Shown piece after piece: positions 9,459 through 18,318 of a stretch of DNA of 64,000 bases. The DNA is from Balneolales bacterium ANBcel1. Lineage in GTDB: Bacteria > Bacteroidota > Rhodothermia > Balneolales > Natronogracilivirgulaceae. The position numbers and the translations under genes were made by a program. The stretch is from the NCBI GenBank assembly GCA_029688905.1, contig JARULB010000001.1, forward strand, positions 124,001 through 188,000, read 5' to 3'. The stretch's first letter is position 1, and each line of letters opens with the position of its first letter. The notes under the pieces were generated by a model, which was not told where the DNA came from, searched no databases, and was given only the letters and a program-made list of their open reading frames with translations.

Positions 9459-9890
9459 ATGAACCAGGTACCTTTTTTCCCAAACAAAAAAGCCGGTACA
9501 ACCGGCCATGTAGCGATATTTGCCATCCTATTGCTGGCAGCAAGCTTCATGGGAAACCATTCCGCAACAGCCATGGCGCCGGATGAAGATGAAGTTTACC
9601 GGGTTGTCGAAGAGATGCCGGAAATCATCGGCGGCATTCAGGAACTGTACAAACATCTGCAATATCCCGAGCGGGCCGTCCGCGGTGGCGTTGAAGGGCG
9701 GGTTGTCGTTCAGTTTATCATCGATGAAAACGGGGAAATTCACAATCCGGAAATACTCCGTGACATCGGTGCCGGATGCGGCGACGCCGCTGTTGAAGCG
9801 ATCAAAAGTGTACGGTTTTCACCGGGGCGCCAGAACGGCCAGGCCGTTGCGGTACTCTACGCACTGCCGATCACCTTCCAGATCCAATAA
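9459..9890 (+). CDS. Stand-alone TonB C-terminal-domain protein, copy 1
   Basis: The 143-residue product has an N-terminal hydrophobic segment (about residues 18-33, 'VAIFAILLLAASFMGN') acting as signal or anchor, and a TonB C-terminal domain from about residue 50. The domain shows 'EMPEIIGGIQELYKHLQYPE', 'VEGRVVVQFIIDENG', 'GCGDAAVEAIKSVRFSPGRQ' and a closing 'YALPITFQIQ'. Normal TonB has a long proline-rich span across the periplasm; here only about 20 residues separate anchor and domain, so it could not reach the outer membrane in the usual way. It may work with another protein or as an adaptor. A close paralog lies 900 bases away, beyond coaX. Confidence 0.85.
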   Translation: MNQVPFFPNKKAGTTGHVAIFAILLLAASFMGNHSATAMAPDEDEVYRVVEEMPEIIGGIQELYKHLQYPERAVRGGVEGRVVVQFIIDENGEIHNPEILRDIGAGCGDAAVEAIKSVRFSPGRQNGQAVAVLYALPITFQIQ

Positions 9891-9949
9891 TACCTTGTAG
9901 ATTGGCAGTCCCATCCGGGTGATTCTTCCGACCGAAATACTGCCGATAG

Positions 9950-10693
9950 TCAACCGCCAAACAACCGTTCGGGCCGGTTCCGATCCATCCACTTGCGCAT
10001 GCCCTCGAATACCAGGTGGGGATGGTGGTTTGCAGAGATACGGCTGTTTCTGATCAGAAAACCGGCATCTCCTCCCGTTATCCATACTTCAGCATCGGGC
10101 CACTTTGCCTGATGCTGTCTTACGTGATCATACCAGGCCGCAAGAAATGTCCCGGTCGTCCCGGCTTTCAGTGCCGAATCGGTGGTGTCCGGCGGCCAGC
10201 TCTCCGGCAGGCCCGGTTCGACATCAAACAGTCCATCGGCCCCTCCGCCCAGTGCCCGGATCAGCATATGCAACCCCGGCATGATGACACCGCCGCGATA
10301 TACTCCGGCCTGGTCCATCACATCGATCGTACAGGCTGTGCCGGCGTCGGTCACGATCACCGCCCGGCCTTCACTCCAGGCACCCAGACACGCCAAATAG
10401 CGGTCGACTCCAAGTGTATCAACCGATCGGTACGCCAATTTTTCGGAAGGAATATCATAGCGGGTAATGCCTGTTACCGGCACCGACACCATGCGACCCA
10501 GGACGTCAGGCTGCAGCGTTTTGCGAACCGAGGCCACGACCACTGACCGGTACGGCCGAACCTCTTCCTGCAACCTGACCGGTAAATCCGCATCAGTTGT
10601 ATCAAGGCTGGCGATGTCCCTCCAGGCGCCATCAACAAAATCCGCCGCCTTGATCCGGCTGTTTCCAATATCCATGAAAAGCGTATGGTTCAT
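9950..10693 (-). CDS. coaX: Type III pantothenate kinase
   Basis: The 247-residue enzyme phosphorylates pantothenate, the first step of coenzyme A synthesis. It belongs to the ASKHA fold. The phosphate-1 loop is 'FMDIGNSRIKAADF' (residues 6-19). The family-specific 'TLGVDRYLACLGAW' carries the catalytic Asp, and 'IVTDAGTACTIDVMD' forms the second phosphate-binding loop. 'YRGGVIMPGLHMLIRAL' completes the pattern. Type III enzymes are not feedback-inhibited by CoA and use K+ or NH4+. The gene is transcribed against both flanking TonB-like genes. Other CoA-pathway genes, coaBC and panB, lie elsewhere in the window. Confidence 0.93.
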   Translation of the reverse strand: MNHTLFMDIGNSRIKAADFVDGAWRDIASLDTTDADLPVRLQEEVRPYRSVVVASVRKTLQPDVLGRMVSVPVTGITRYDIPSEKLAYRSVDTLGVDRYLACLGAWSEGRAVIVTDAGTACTIDVMDQAGVYRGGVIMPGLHMLIRALGGGADGLFDVEPGLPESWPPDTTDSALKAGTTGTFLAAWYDHVRQHQAKWPDAEVWITGGDAGFLIRNSRISANHHPHLVFEGMRKWMDRNRPERLFGG

Positions 10694-10797
10694 ACCCGTT
10701 GATTCACTTAATTAAATCACAATTTCTGTCGATAACTGCACGGGCGCTGTTTCCCCGATCCGAAAGCCGATACTTATAAAACACATTTGCAAATAAT

Positions 10798-11241
10798 ATG
10801 ATATCCAATCAAGAAAACACAATTATGGGTAAGTTTGGTTACTATTTCATTTCTGCCATCATACTTTTTTTGCTGGTTCCGGCAGGAACGTCACATGCCC
10901 TGGAAGCCGGAAATATTGCCTCCCTCTCCAATACGGATCAGGAAGTCCGTGTCTATGCCGATCAAATGCCGGAAATAGTCGGTGGAATTGAGGAGCTGTA
11001 TCAGCACGTCACCTATCCCGCAAGCGCACGCCGCAGCCGGATTGAAGGCAGGGTTGTCATCCGGTTTGTAGTCGATGAGCAAGGCAATGTTCTCAATCCT
11101 GAAATCCTGAGAGACATCGGCGGGGGATGTGGCGAAGCAGCCATTGAGGCAATTCAAAGCGTTCAATTCAATCCGGGCATTCACAACGGGGAGCCTGTAC
11201 CCGTACTCTACTCCCTGCCGGTCACTTTCCGGTTGCAGTAA
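10798..11241 (+). CDS. Stand-alone TonB C-terminal-domain protein, copy 2
   Basis: This 147-residue protein matches copy 1 closely through the TonB domain: 'QMPEIVGGIEELYQHVTYP', 'IEGRVVIRFVVDEQGNVLN', 'PEILRDIGGGCGEAAIEAIQ' and 'YSLPVTFRLQ'. By eye roughly six in ten residues are identical over the domain, while the signal or anchor regions are unrelated. The membrane segment is 'YYFISAIILFLLVPAGTSHA'. The start may be the Met at 10825, which would give a more compact signal sequence. As with copy 1, no proline-rich spacer is present. The pair on either side of coaX suggests local duplication with coaX between them. Confidence 0.85.
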   Translation: MISNQENTIMGKFGYYFISAIILFLLVPAGTSHALEAGNIASLSNTDQEVRVYADQMPEIVGGIEELYQHVTYPASARRSRIEGRVVIRFVVDEQGNVLNPEILRDIGGGCGEAAIEAIQSVQFNPGIHNGEPVPVLYSLPVTFRLQ

Positions 11242-11521
11242 CGGAACCATTATCCCGTTCTCCGAGGTCTCAGCAGCCGGTTGTTTTGGAAATTTCTCAA
11301 CCGTGAACGATACTGGATGCTGTCAGCCTTATAGAGGGTAACAGTGATCCCATCGGCATGCCGGCTGGTTTCCGGATCAGCCGGCGACTGCCCTGCCATC
11401 GCATAGATGCGGCGGGCAACAGTGGAACCCGCTGCTGTCAACAGATAACAGCGGTTGTCGGACATCCGACCGGTGGGCTATCCTGCAGATGCAAAGGTTC
11501 ACAGTAAATTCTGAAGACATC

Positions 11522-12247
11522 ATGCAACTCAAAGGAAAAACCGCCATCATAACGGGAGCCAGTAGCGGAATCGGGGCTGAATTCAGTAAAGCATTGGTAA
11601 GCAAGGGGTGCCGTGTCCATGGCCTGGCCCGGCGTTCGGACCGGCTGGAACAGATTCGTTCGCAACTCGGAGAACTTTTCATTCCCGTTCCGCTCGATGT
11701 CAATAACCATACCGAGCTGGAACAGTGGGTGGACAACACATTCGCGGCTAACGATTCCGGAAAGCCGACTCCCGACATTCTCATCAACAATGCCGGTATC
11801 GGCCTGTTCGGTGCCGTTGACTCACTCCCCCCCGAAGAGTGGGATCTGATGGTCCAGACGAACCTGACCTCCCTGTTTCGTCTTACCCGCCTGATTGTCC
11901 CCCTGATGAAAGCGCACGACGCCACCGACCATATCATCAACATCGCGTCGGTCGCCGGCCTTATCGGCAACCCGAACATCTCCGGCTACAACGCTACGAA
12001 ATTCGCCGTTCGCGGATTCAGTGAAGCGCTCATGAAAGAGCTTCGCAACGACCGCATCAAGGTGACGTGTGTCTACCCCGGCTCCATTGCCACCGAATTT
12101 TTCGACAAACACGGAGGAACCCATGCCAATATGCTGCAGGGTTCGGACGTTGCAGAGATGGTCGTACATCTGCTTGAGACCCCCGACAATTTCCTTGTCG
12201 ATGAAATCACCTTGCGGCCGCTGATCCCCAAACCGCCTCAGAAATAG
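11522..12247 (+). CDS. Short-chain dehydrogenase/reductase (classical SDR)
   Basis: The 241-residue product is a classical SDR. The NADP(H)-binding loop is 'IITGASSGIGAEF' near the N-terminus, followed by 'GLARRSDRLEQI' whose arginines suggest NADPH. 'LINNAGIG' stabilises the central sheet, and the catalytic Ser, Tyr and Lys lie in 'IINIASVAG' and 'YNATKFAVRGFSEAL'. The sequence is of the YdfG-like serine/3-hydroxy acid dehydrogenase or 3-oxoacyl reductase type, but the substrate cannot be fixed. I start at Met 11522, just before the first beta strand; an upstream Met at 11489 would add eleven unconserved residues. A terminator-like hairpin overlaps its stop codon. Confidence 0.85.
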   Translation: MQLKGKTAIITGASSGIGAEFSKALVSKGCRVHGLARRSDRLEQIRSQLGELFIPVPLDVNNHTELEQWVDNTFAANDSGKPTPDILINNAGIGLFGAVDSLPPEEWDLMVQTNLTSLFRLTRLIVPLMKAHDATDHIINIASVAGLIGNPNISGYNATKFAVRGFSEALMKELRNDRIKVTCVYPGSIATEFFDKHGGTHANMLQGSDVAEMVVHLLETPDNFLVDEITLRPLIPKPPQK

Positions 12248-12260
12248 CCGCGGTTTTTTT
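12230..12260 (+). terminator. Candidate terminator at the SDR stop codon
   Basis: AAACCGC (12230-12236) pairs with GCGGTTT (12250-12256) around a 13-base loop that includes the SDR stop codon, and T residues continue to 12260. The stem is short but perfect and followed by the T-run. The next gene begins at 12297 on the same strand. Confidence 0.5.
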
Positions 12261-12296
12261 CGTCTATTTTAACGGGTTTTCCCGTAATTTTCCGGA

Positions 12297-12722
12297 ATGT
12301 TCAGATCCTCAATTCACATGCTCCTTCCACCAGGACGGCCATCAGGACGGTATGCGCCGGCCCTGCTGCTCGTGCTGATGCTGTTGTTTTCGGGATGTGA
12401 ATCGCCGCCCCCCGACGATCTGATCAGCGAAGATGAGTACATCAACATTCTCGCCGAGATGCACCTGCTGGCCGCTATCAAAAATCTGGACGGGGATGAC
12501 AAGCGGTATCGGAAGGGGCAGCAGGCGGTGCTGGCGCATTACGCCATCACCCCGGAGCAGCTGGAAAGAAGCCATGACTTCTACTACCGTGATGTGGACG
12601 CCCAGCAGCGAAGGTTCGTCAAGGCCAGGGAACGGCTTAACAGGGCAAACATCGAGCTGAATGAATTTATTTCCGATTACAATGCCGCGGTAGCGGATTC
12701 CCTGAAGATCCAGACGAAATAG
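12297..12722 (+). CDS. DUF4296-type lipoprotein
   Basis: The 141-residue product has a lipoprotein signal peptide with lipobox 'LLFSGC' (Cys about residue 34) and a charged helical body. After the Cys comes 'DDLISEDEYINILAEMHLLAA', then 'YRKGQQAVLAHYAITPEQLERS' and 'FYYRDVDAQQRRFVKARERL'. This is the pattern of DUF4296 proteins of the Bacteroidota side of the FCB group, small lipoproteins of unknown function. The first 20 residues before the hydrophobic core are long; translation could begin at the Met codon at 12318. The gene converges with recQ. Confidence 0.72.
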   Translation: MFRSSIHMLLPPGRPSGRYAPALLLVLMLLFSGCESPPPDDLISEDEYINILAEMHLLAAIKNLDGDDKRYRKGQQAVLAHYAITPEQLERSHDFYYRDVDAQQRRFVKARERLNRANIELNEFISDYNAAVADSLKIQTK

Positions 12723-12855
12723 GCATCTGCATCGGTATCTCTCCGGTCGGCCATGCTGCCATCGATGCCGTGGCGGTGTCTTTCTGTGACAGTAATGGAA
12801 ATGTAGTGCCGTTTCAACCGGACTGTAATGCCACCGGCGCAACGACGGCTGTCAT

Positions 12856-14808
12856 TCAGGATCGAATCGAGTACGCTGCCTGCTCGTCACGGGCCTGACT
12901 CACCTCCTCCTCCCGCATCATGTGTGCCAGTACGCTATTCAGGTGCCTGCGCTTCCACCTGGTTCGGGTGCGGAGGGTTTCGAACGACATGGGCTCCTCC
13001 TCAAGCAATGAACGGACCATCTCGATATCATCGGGCCGCACTGTTGCATGGACTCCCCTGTCACCTTCACCCTGTTTGCAGCGATCGCACTTGCCGCACC
13101 TTTCGGGAACCCGCTCCTCCCCGAAATAATGGCGGATGTAGCGACTGCGGCACTCCCGCGTCTGCACATAACCGATCATGAATTCCAGTTTTTTCAACAG
13201 ACGGTCGCGGTGCCGGATAATCTCCTCCTCACTTATGCGGAACTTCTGGTAACGTCCTTCCATGATTTTTGCAACCGGTTCATCCCGGATGATTTCGTAT
13301 GACAGAAGCCCTTCGGATGCCAAAACCTCCAGGCCGTTCTCCAGCAGCCGCGACGAAAGTTGCAAACGGGTCCGGATCTGTCGCTCATCCAGGTAGACCA
13401 TCTGCCGGTGCACCTCCGGCCCCATCAATCGTGCCAGCTGGTCGGTGAAATCCCGCTTACGGACTTTATCCATGCGCGACAGGCGATCCTGGAGTCCCTC
13501 CCGCGATGGTATAAACTGAATACCGACCTGCGGTTCATGTATTCTTGCAAGGCGAATGACGTCCGTTTGATCCAGTACGCGCAACCCGGACCAGACCAGG
13601 CGCCGTGACAAACCCGATCGCAGCGTCACTTGATCAAGGTCAATTTTTCGCATTTCATCCATCATCGAGCCGGCTGCCAGATCCCAATGGTCACAAACCG
13701 CGTTATAGACCGCCTTGAGCTGCCGGCGGTCGGGCCAGGAGTCCATGATATTTTTTCGTGCGGCTTTAAAATCGGCCTTTCGTGATAAAAGGATCGGATA
13801 ACTCTCCTTGCCGTCGCGGCCGGCACGTCCCGCTTCCTGGTAATAGGCTTCCATCGATGTCGGCATGTCGAAATGGACTACAAACCGGCAGTCGGGCTTG
13901 TCGATCCCCATGCCAAAGGCGTTGGTGGCAACCACGAGCGGCAGCCTGCCATCGATCCAGCGGTCCTGAATAGACTCCCGCTGATCCGGGGTGAGACCGG
14001 CGTGATACGCCTCCGCGGGGTGTCCCTGGCGCGACAACTCCCTGGCCAGTGCCTCACATGCCGCCCTGGTTCCCGCGTAGACGAGTCCGCTGCTTCCGGA
14101 TGCCCGCCTGACGATCTCGCCAAGACGCCGTTTTTTCTGTTCCTCTTCCACCACCCACCAATGCAGGTTGGGACGGTCGAAACCCCTGGATATTATTTCA
14201 GGGGATGGAAGGCAAAGGGCTTCTACAATATCCCGGCGCACCTCCGGAGTCGCCGTAGCGGTGAGCGCCAGCCAGCGAATATCATTCCCTGCCGGGGCCA
14301 TCATCTCCGGGATTTTTCGGTATACCGGACGGAAGTCGTGCCCCCATTCGGAAATGCAGTGTGCTTCATCAACCGCAACCAGTGAAACCGCCAGTTCAGG
14401 CAGCATGTTTTGCCACAACTCCGTCTCCATCCGTTCCGGAGCGCAATAAAGCAGCTTGTACATGCCGTTTCGCGCGTTAATCAGGCGCTGCTCTACTTTC
14501 TGCCTGGAGATAGTGCTGTTGATAAAAGTGGCGGATACCCCCCGTTCCTTCAGCTGAAAAACCTGATCCTGCATCAGCGCAACCAGGGGTGAGATCACAA
14601 CTGTCAACCCCTCCAGCACCGTGGCCGGCACCTGATAGCACAGTGACTTCCCGCCACCGGTCGGAAACAGAACCAGGGTGGGTTTGCCGGCAAGAACCGC
14701 CCCGACCACCTCGTCCTGGCCCGGACGAAAATCATCAAATCCCCAATGCTTTTTGAGATTGGCCCGGGCCTGTTGCATCAATTGATTCGTTTCTTCCGTG
14801 CGGATCAT
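12856..14808 (-). CDS. recQ: ATP-dependent DNA helicase RecQ
   Basis: The 650-residue 3'-5' helicase acts in recombination and fork repair. Motif 0 is 'FDDFRPGQDEVV', motif I (Walker A) 'LFPTGGGKSLCYQVPA', motif II 'VDEAHCISEWGHDFRPVY', motif III 'WLALTATATPEVRRDI', motifs IV-VI 'GLVYAGTR', 'ATNAFGMGIDKPDCRFV' and 'YYQEAGRAGRDG'. The RecQ-C zinc-binding cysteines are seen near the end ('CRSRYIRHYFGE', 'CGKCDRC'). Beyond them a short tail of about 65 residues looks like a winged-helix rather than an HRDC domain, so the protein is at the short end for RecQ. It converges with the DUF4296 gene and is followed upstream by a DUF1330 gene 18 bases away. Confidence 0.93.
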   Translation of the reverse strand: MIRTEETNQLMQQARANLKKHWGFDDFRPGQDEVVGAVLAGKPTLVLFPTGGGKSLCYQVPATVLEGLTVVISPLVALMQDQVFQLKERGVSATFINSTISRQKVEQRLINARNGMYKLLYCAPERMETELWQNMLPELAVSLVAVDEAHCISEWGHDFRPVYRKIPEMMAPAGNDIRWLALTATATPEVRRDIVEALCLPSPEIISRGFDRPNLHWWVVEEEQKKRRLGEIVRRASGSSGLVYAGTRAACEALARELSRQGHPAEAYHAGLTPDQRESIQDRWIDGRLPLVVATNAFGMGIDKPDCRFVVHFDMPTSMEAYYQEAGRAGRDGKESYPILLSRKADFKAARKNIMDSWPDRRQLKAVYNAVCDHWDLAAGSMMDEMRKIDLDQVTLRSGLSRRLVWSGLRVLDQTDVIRLARIHEPQVGIQFIPSREGLQDRLSRMDKVRKRDFTDQLARLMGPEVHRQMVYLDERQIRTRLQLSSRLLENGLEVLASEGLLSYEIIRDEPVAKIMEGRYQKFRISEEEIIRHRDRLLKKLEFMIGYVQTRECRSRYIRHYFGEERVPERCGKCDRCKQGEGDRGVHATVRPDDIEMVRSLLEEEPMSFETLRTRTRWKRRHLNSVLAHMMREEEVSQARDEQAAYSIRS

Positions 14809-14826
14809 ACTCTCCCTTCCTCGTCG

Positions 14827-15117
14827 TCAATCGAGTCCTTTAACCAGAACGGTGTCGCAGCGGGCCGCTTTCAGCCGGTGCTTCAAAATCTCCTGGTACT
14901 CCTCCGAGCGGTACCACTCATCAAAATCGCGGATGGTGTCGAACCGGATCAGCACCGTGCGGTCATACTCCCGGCTGCCCTCCAAAACTTCGGTGGCATT
15001 ATCAACGGCAAGATACTCACCCCGGTATTTGCTGAAGATGGCCCCGGCCTTGTCCAGATACTTCTGATATTCGTCATTGTCGTAAATGGAAATATGGGCG
15101 ATAAAGTAGCAGCTCAT
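14827..15117 (-). CDS. DUF1330 (dimeric alpha-beta barrel) protein
   Basis: The 96-residue protein begins 'MSCYFIAHISIYDNDEYQKY' and continues with 'YRGEYLAVDNATEVLEG', 'RTVLIRFDTIRDFDEWYRS' and 'EYQEILKHRLKAARCDTVLV'. This is the DUF1330 pattern, a ferredoxin-like dimeric alpha-beta barrel. Members are small cytoplasmic proteins of unknown reaction. I chose the Met at 15117; the longer frame back to 15345 runs through the sdh terminator hairpin and has no family match. It lies just upstream of recQ on the same strand and may be cotranscribed with it. Confidence 0.82.
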   Translation of the reverse strand: MSCYFIAHISIYDNDEYQKYLDKAGAIFSKYRGEYLAVDNATEVLEGSREYDRTVLIRFDTIRDFDEWYRSEEYQEILKHRLKAARCDTVLVKGLD

Positions 15118-15511
15118 AAGCGTTTTATGATTGGGGAAGTTGTCCGTGCCTTGCCGGAAAGTGCCGGTCGCATCAGGGGTTGCCATGACCGCCGGCAGCA
15201 TCCAAAAAGATACTGCGAAATCCCCACTGTTATCATGGATCACAGGTGTGAAAGTTACCGGTGGATGTGCCCGGCTGCGAAACCGGCTCCGCAAATAAAA
15301 AAAACGCAGCACATCAAACGGATATGCTGCGTCTAACTTTACCAATACGATGATAATTCCGCAATTTCCTGACTTGCGGTGTCTGTTTGTTACCGGGATG
15401 CCGCACGGAACAGAAACGTTTCAAGCTGCTGACTTTCCTATCCGGTTCCGCCTCGCGGAATCCACCCACCATGCCGGCCGGAGAAAACCGGAGCACCGGT
15501 AACGTTTAACA
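15118..15511 (-). other. Region downstream of sdhB
   Basis: This 394-base stretch between sdhB and the DUF1330 gene holds the strong sdh terminator at 15294-15332. The part from 15118 to 15290 must contain the DUF1330 promoter. I see no gene in it. Confidence 0.5.
15294..15332 (-). terminator. Intrinsic terminator of the sdhCAB operon
   Basis: On the minus strand ACGCAGCATAT (15332-15322) pairs with ATGTGCTGCGT (15314-15304) around a seven-base loop, followed by a T-rich run (15303-15294). The 11-bp stem with one G-T pair and the T-run are typical of a strong intrinsic terminator. It lies about 180 bases past the sdhB stop. Confidence 0.85.
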
Positions 15512-16273
15512 CTATTCGATGACCGGCAACGCCTTGAAATACTCCCGCCGCATTTCGGCAATGGCGGTAATGGAGATTTCAGCGGGACAAACGGCTTCGC
15601 ACTCGGCGTAATTCGAGCAGTCGCCAAATCCCTCTTCTGCCATTTTATCGACCATGCTGACTACCCTGCTCTTTCTCTCGGGATGTCCCTGGGGAAGGTG
15701 GGCCAGCTGGGCGATCTTGGCGCCGGTGAACAATGATGCCGAAGAGTTCGGACAGGCTGCCACGCACGCCCCGCAACCGATACAGGCGGCATAGTCGAAG
15801 GCAAGATCGGCATCATACTTGTTGATAGGCAGCGCATTGGCATCGGCCGGAGCACCGGTGTTCACCGATATATATCCGCCCGCGGCCATGATGCGGTCGA
15901 GCGCATTGCGGTCAACCACCAGATCCTTGATCATCGGGAAGGCCTTGGCGCGCCACGGTTCCACCACGATGGTGTCGCCGTCCTTGTACTTGCGCATGTG
16001 CAGCTGGCATACGGCGGTACCTTTCTGTGGACCGTGTGCCATGCCGTTGAGCACCAGGTTACACGATCCGCAGATACCTTCGCGGCAGTCGTGGTCGAAT
16101 TCAATCGGCACCTCGCCTTCGTTCATCAGCCGCTCGTTGAGCCAGTCGAGCATCTCCAGAAACGACATGTCCGGATTCACATCATCCACCGTGTAATCCA
16201 CCAGTTTTCCCGGAGTATTGGGATCATTTTGTCTCCAGATTTTCAGGTGAATGGTCATGGTTTGGTCACTCAT
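15512..16273 (-). CDS. sdhB: Succinate dehydrogenase iron-sulfur subunit
   Basis: The 253-residue subunit carries electrons from FAD in SdhA to the quinone site through [2Fe-2S], [4Fe-4S] and [3Fe-4S] clusters. The plant-type ferredoxin cysteines are in 'CREGICGSCNL' and 'TAVCQLHM'. The second domain has 'YAACIGCGACVAACPNSSAS' and later 'CSNYAECEAVCPAEIS'. The sequence is of the Bacteroidota and Epsilonproteobacteria type, longer and with a 'GAKIAQLAHLPQGHPER' insert. It is the last gene of sdhCAB, 95 bases after sdhA, and ends before an intrinsic terminator. It faces the cytoplasm. Confidence 0.95.
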   Translation of the reverse strand: MSDQTMTIHLKIWRQNDPNTPGKLVDYTVDDVNPDMSFLEMLDWLNERLMNEGEVPIEFDHDCREGICGSCNLVLNGMAHGPQKGTAVCQLHMRKYKDGDTIVVEPWRAKAFPMIKDLVVDRNALDRIMAAGGYISVNTGAPADANALPINKYDADLAFDYAACIGCGACVAACPNSSASLFTGAKIAQLAHLPQGHPERKSRVVSMVDKMAEEGFGDCSNYAECEAVCPAEISITAIAEMRREYFKALPVIE

Positions 16274-16368
16274 TATTCTATTCCTCGAATGCTTGGTTAA
16301 AAAATTGGGTCCGTTAGATGGTCGGATGCGCCCGTTGAATCCGCCGGATTCCGGGAGCTTCCGGCAGC

Positions 16369-18303
16369 TTATTTATAGCTTCGCTGTGTGGGGGTTACAA
16401 ATTCGAAGTTCAGCTCCTCCTTGTGCTTCACAGGCTCTGCCTCTTCGCCCTTGAACTCCCAGCTCGATACATGGCTGAAGTTTTCATCATCACGCACCGC
16501 TTCTCCATCTTCGGTCTGATGCTCCTCACGGAAATGGCCGCCGCACGACTCTTCGCGATCCAGGGCATCCCGCGCCATCAGCTCGCCAAGCTCCATAAAG
16601 TCGGCCACCCGAAGCGCGTATTCCAGATACTTGTTGTAGGTGCTGTTTTCACCCGGGATGTTCACATCCTTCCAGAACTCTTCCCGCAGCGCGGCGATAT
16701 CCCTGATCGCCTTCTCAAGATTCTCCCGGTTCCGGGACATGCCGACATTATCCCACATCAGTTCACCAAGCTCCCTGTGGAAGTCGAGCACGGTCTTCTT
16801 GCCCTTGACGTTCAGCAGCTTGTTGATGCGGTCCATGGTCTCTTTCTCGGCCTTGTCGAAAGCCTCGTGATCGGTAGCGACCTTCTCGGCATGCAGATTT
16901 TCGGCCAGGTAGTCCCCCAGGGTATTGGGGATGACATAATAGCCGTCGGCCAGGCCCTGCATCAGCGCGCTGGCGCCGAGCCGGTTACCTCCGTGATCGG
17001 CAAAATTGGCTTCTCCGAGCACATAAAGACCGGGAATGGTGGATGAGAGATTATAGTCGACCCACAGTCCGCCCATGGTGAAATGGACGGCCGGGAAGAT
17101 GCGCATCGGCACTTCGTACGGGTTCTCGCCGGTGATTTTCTCATACATGGCGAACAGGTTGCCGTACTTGGCTTTGATGGTATTCTCCCCGAAATTTTTG
17201 ATGGCATCCTGGAAATCCAGGTAGACGGCCAGTCCGGTTTTGCCGACACCACGCCCTTCGTCACATACATATTTGGCGTTTCGGGAGGCCACATCGCGCG
17301 GCACCAGGTTTCCGAAACTCGGATAGCGGCGCTCCAGGAAGTAGTCGCGCTCATCCTCGGGGATGTCGCTCGGGTGGCGTTTGTCGTCCTTCTTCTTCGA
17401 GACCCAGACTCGTCCGTCGTTACGGAGGCTCTCACTCATGAGCGTCAGCTTCGACTGATACTTGCCCGATACCGGAATACAGGTCGGGTGGATCTGGGTG
17501 AAGCTGGGGTTGCCGAACTGCGCGCCGCGCTTGTAGCAGCGCCAGATCGCCGTGGCATTGGAGTTTTTGGCGTTGGTTGACAGATAGTACACATTTCCGT
17601 AGCCGCCGGTACACATGAGCACGGCGTCGCCGGCATAGCGTTCGATCTCGCCGGTCGTCAGGTTGCGTGCCACAATACCGCGCGCCTTGCCATCCACTTT
17701 CACCAGGTCAAGCATTTCGCGCCGGCTGTACATCTGCACCTTGCCGGTATTCACCTGGCGCATCATGGCCGAATAGGCGCCGAGCAGAAGCTGCTGCCCC
17801 GTCTGGCCGCGTGCATAGAACGTACGGCTTACCTGCGCGCCGCCAAAAGAGCGGTTGTCCAGGAGTCCGCCGTATTCCCGTGCAAAGGGTACCCCCTGTG
17901 CCACACACTGGTCGATGATGTCATTGCTCACCTGGGCGAGGCGGTAAACGCTGGCTTCACGCGACCTGTAATCGCCCCCTTTGATCGTATCATGGAAAAG
18001 GCGCCAGATCGTATCACCGTCGTTGGGATAGTTCTTGGCCGCATTGATTCCGCCCTGGGCGGCAATACTGTGGGCTCGGCGCGCCGAATCCTGAATACAG
18101 AACACCTTGACATTATAGCCCAGTTCGGCAAGAGATGCGGCGGCGGATGCTCCGGCAAGACCGGTACCGACCACAAGGACCGTGAACTTGCGCTTGTTGG
18201 CAGGGTTCACCAGCCTGAGGCTGTTGATGTGATTATCCCATTTATCCTGCAGGTTGCCTTCCGGGACTTTCGTATTCAATACTCCGTTTGTTGTTGCAGT
18301 CAT
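16369..18303 (-). CDS. sdhA: Succinate dehydrogenase flavoprotein subunit
   Basis: The 644-residue catalytic subunit oxidises succinate to fumarate with covalently bound FAD. The FAD site is '[20 protein letters not shown]' near residue 44, and the flavinylated His is in '[18 protein letters not shown]'. Active-site segments include '[11 protein letters not shown]', '[11 protein letters not shown]' and '[13 protein letters not shown]', and the C-terminal domain ends '[12 protein letters not shown]'. Its length and the unusually long C-terminal helical domain fit the Bacteroidota or Bacillus-like non-classical enzymes that work with a single cytochrome b anchor. It starts 15 bases after the sdhC stop, so the genes are cotranscribed. 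Confidence 0.95.
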   Translation of the reverse strand: MTATTNGVLNTKVPEGNLQDKWDNHINSLRLVNPANKRKFTVLVVGTGLAGASAAASLAELGYNVKVFCIQDSARRAHSIAAQGGINAAKNYPNDGDTIWRLFHDTIKGGDYRSREASVYRLAQVSNDIIDQCVAQGVPFAREYGGLLDNRSFGGAQVSRTFYARGQTGQQLLLGAYSAMMRQVNTGKVQMYSRREMLDLVKVDGKARGIVARNLTTGEIERYAGDAVLMCTGGYGNVYYLSTNAKNSNATAIWRCYKRGAQFGNPSFTQIHPTCIPVSGKYQSKLTLMSESLRNDGRVWVSKKKDDKRHPSDIPEDERDYFLERRYPSFGNLVPRDVASRNAKYVCDEGRGVGKTGLAVYLDFQDAIKNFGENTIKAKYGNLFAMYEKITGENPYEVPMRIFPAVHFTMGGLWVDYNLSSTIPGLYVLGEANFADHGGNRLGASALMQGLADGYYVIPNTLGDYLAENLHAEKVATDHEAFDKAEKETMDRINKLLNVKGKKTVLDFHRELGELMWDNVGMSRNRENLEKAIRDIAALREEFWKDVNIPGENSTYNKYLEYALRVADFMELGELMARDALDREESCGGHFREEHQTEDGEAVRDDENFSHVSSWEFKGEEAEPVKHKEELNFEFVTPTQRSYK

Positions 18304-18318
18304 AATAAATTACTCCGG

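Noticed and set aside
11250-11465. 71-residue open frame on the minus strand in the gap after the second mini-TonB gene
   Set aside because: It ends in 'NNRLLRPRRTG' and could be a small protein, but I found no family likeness or clear start signal.
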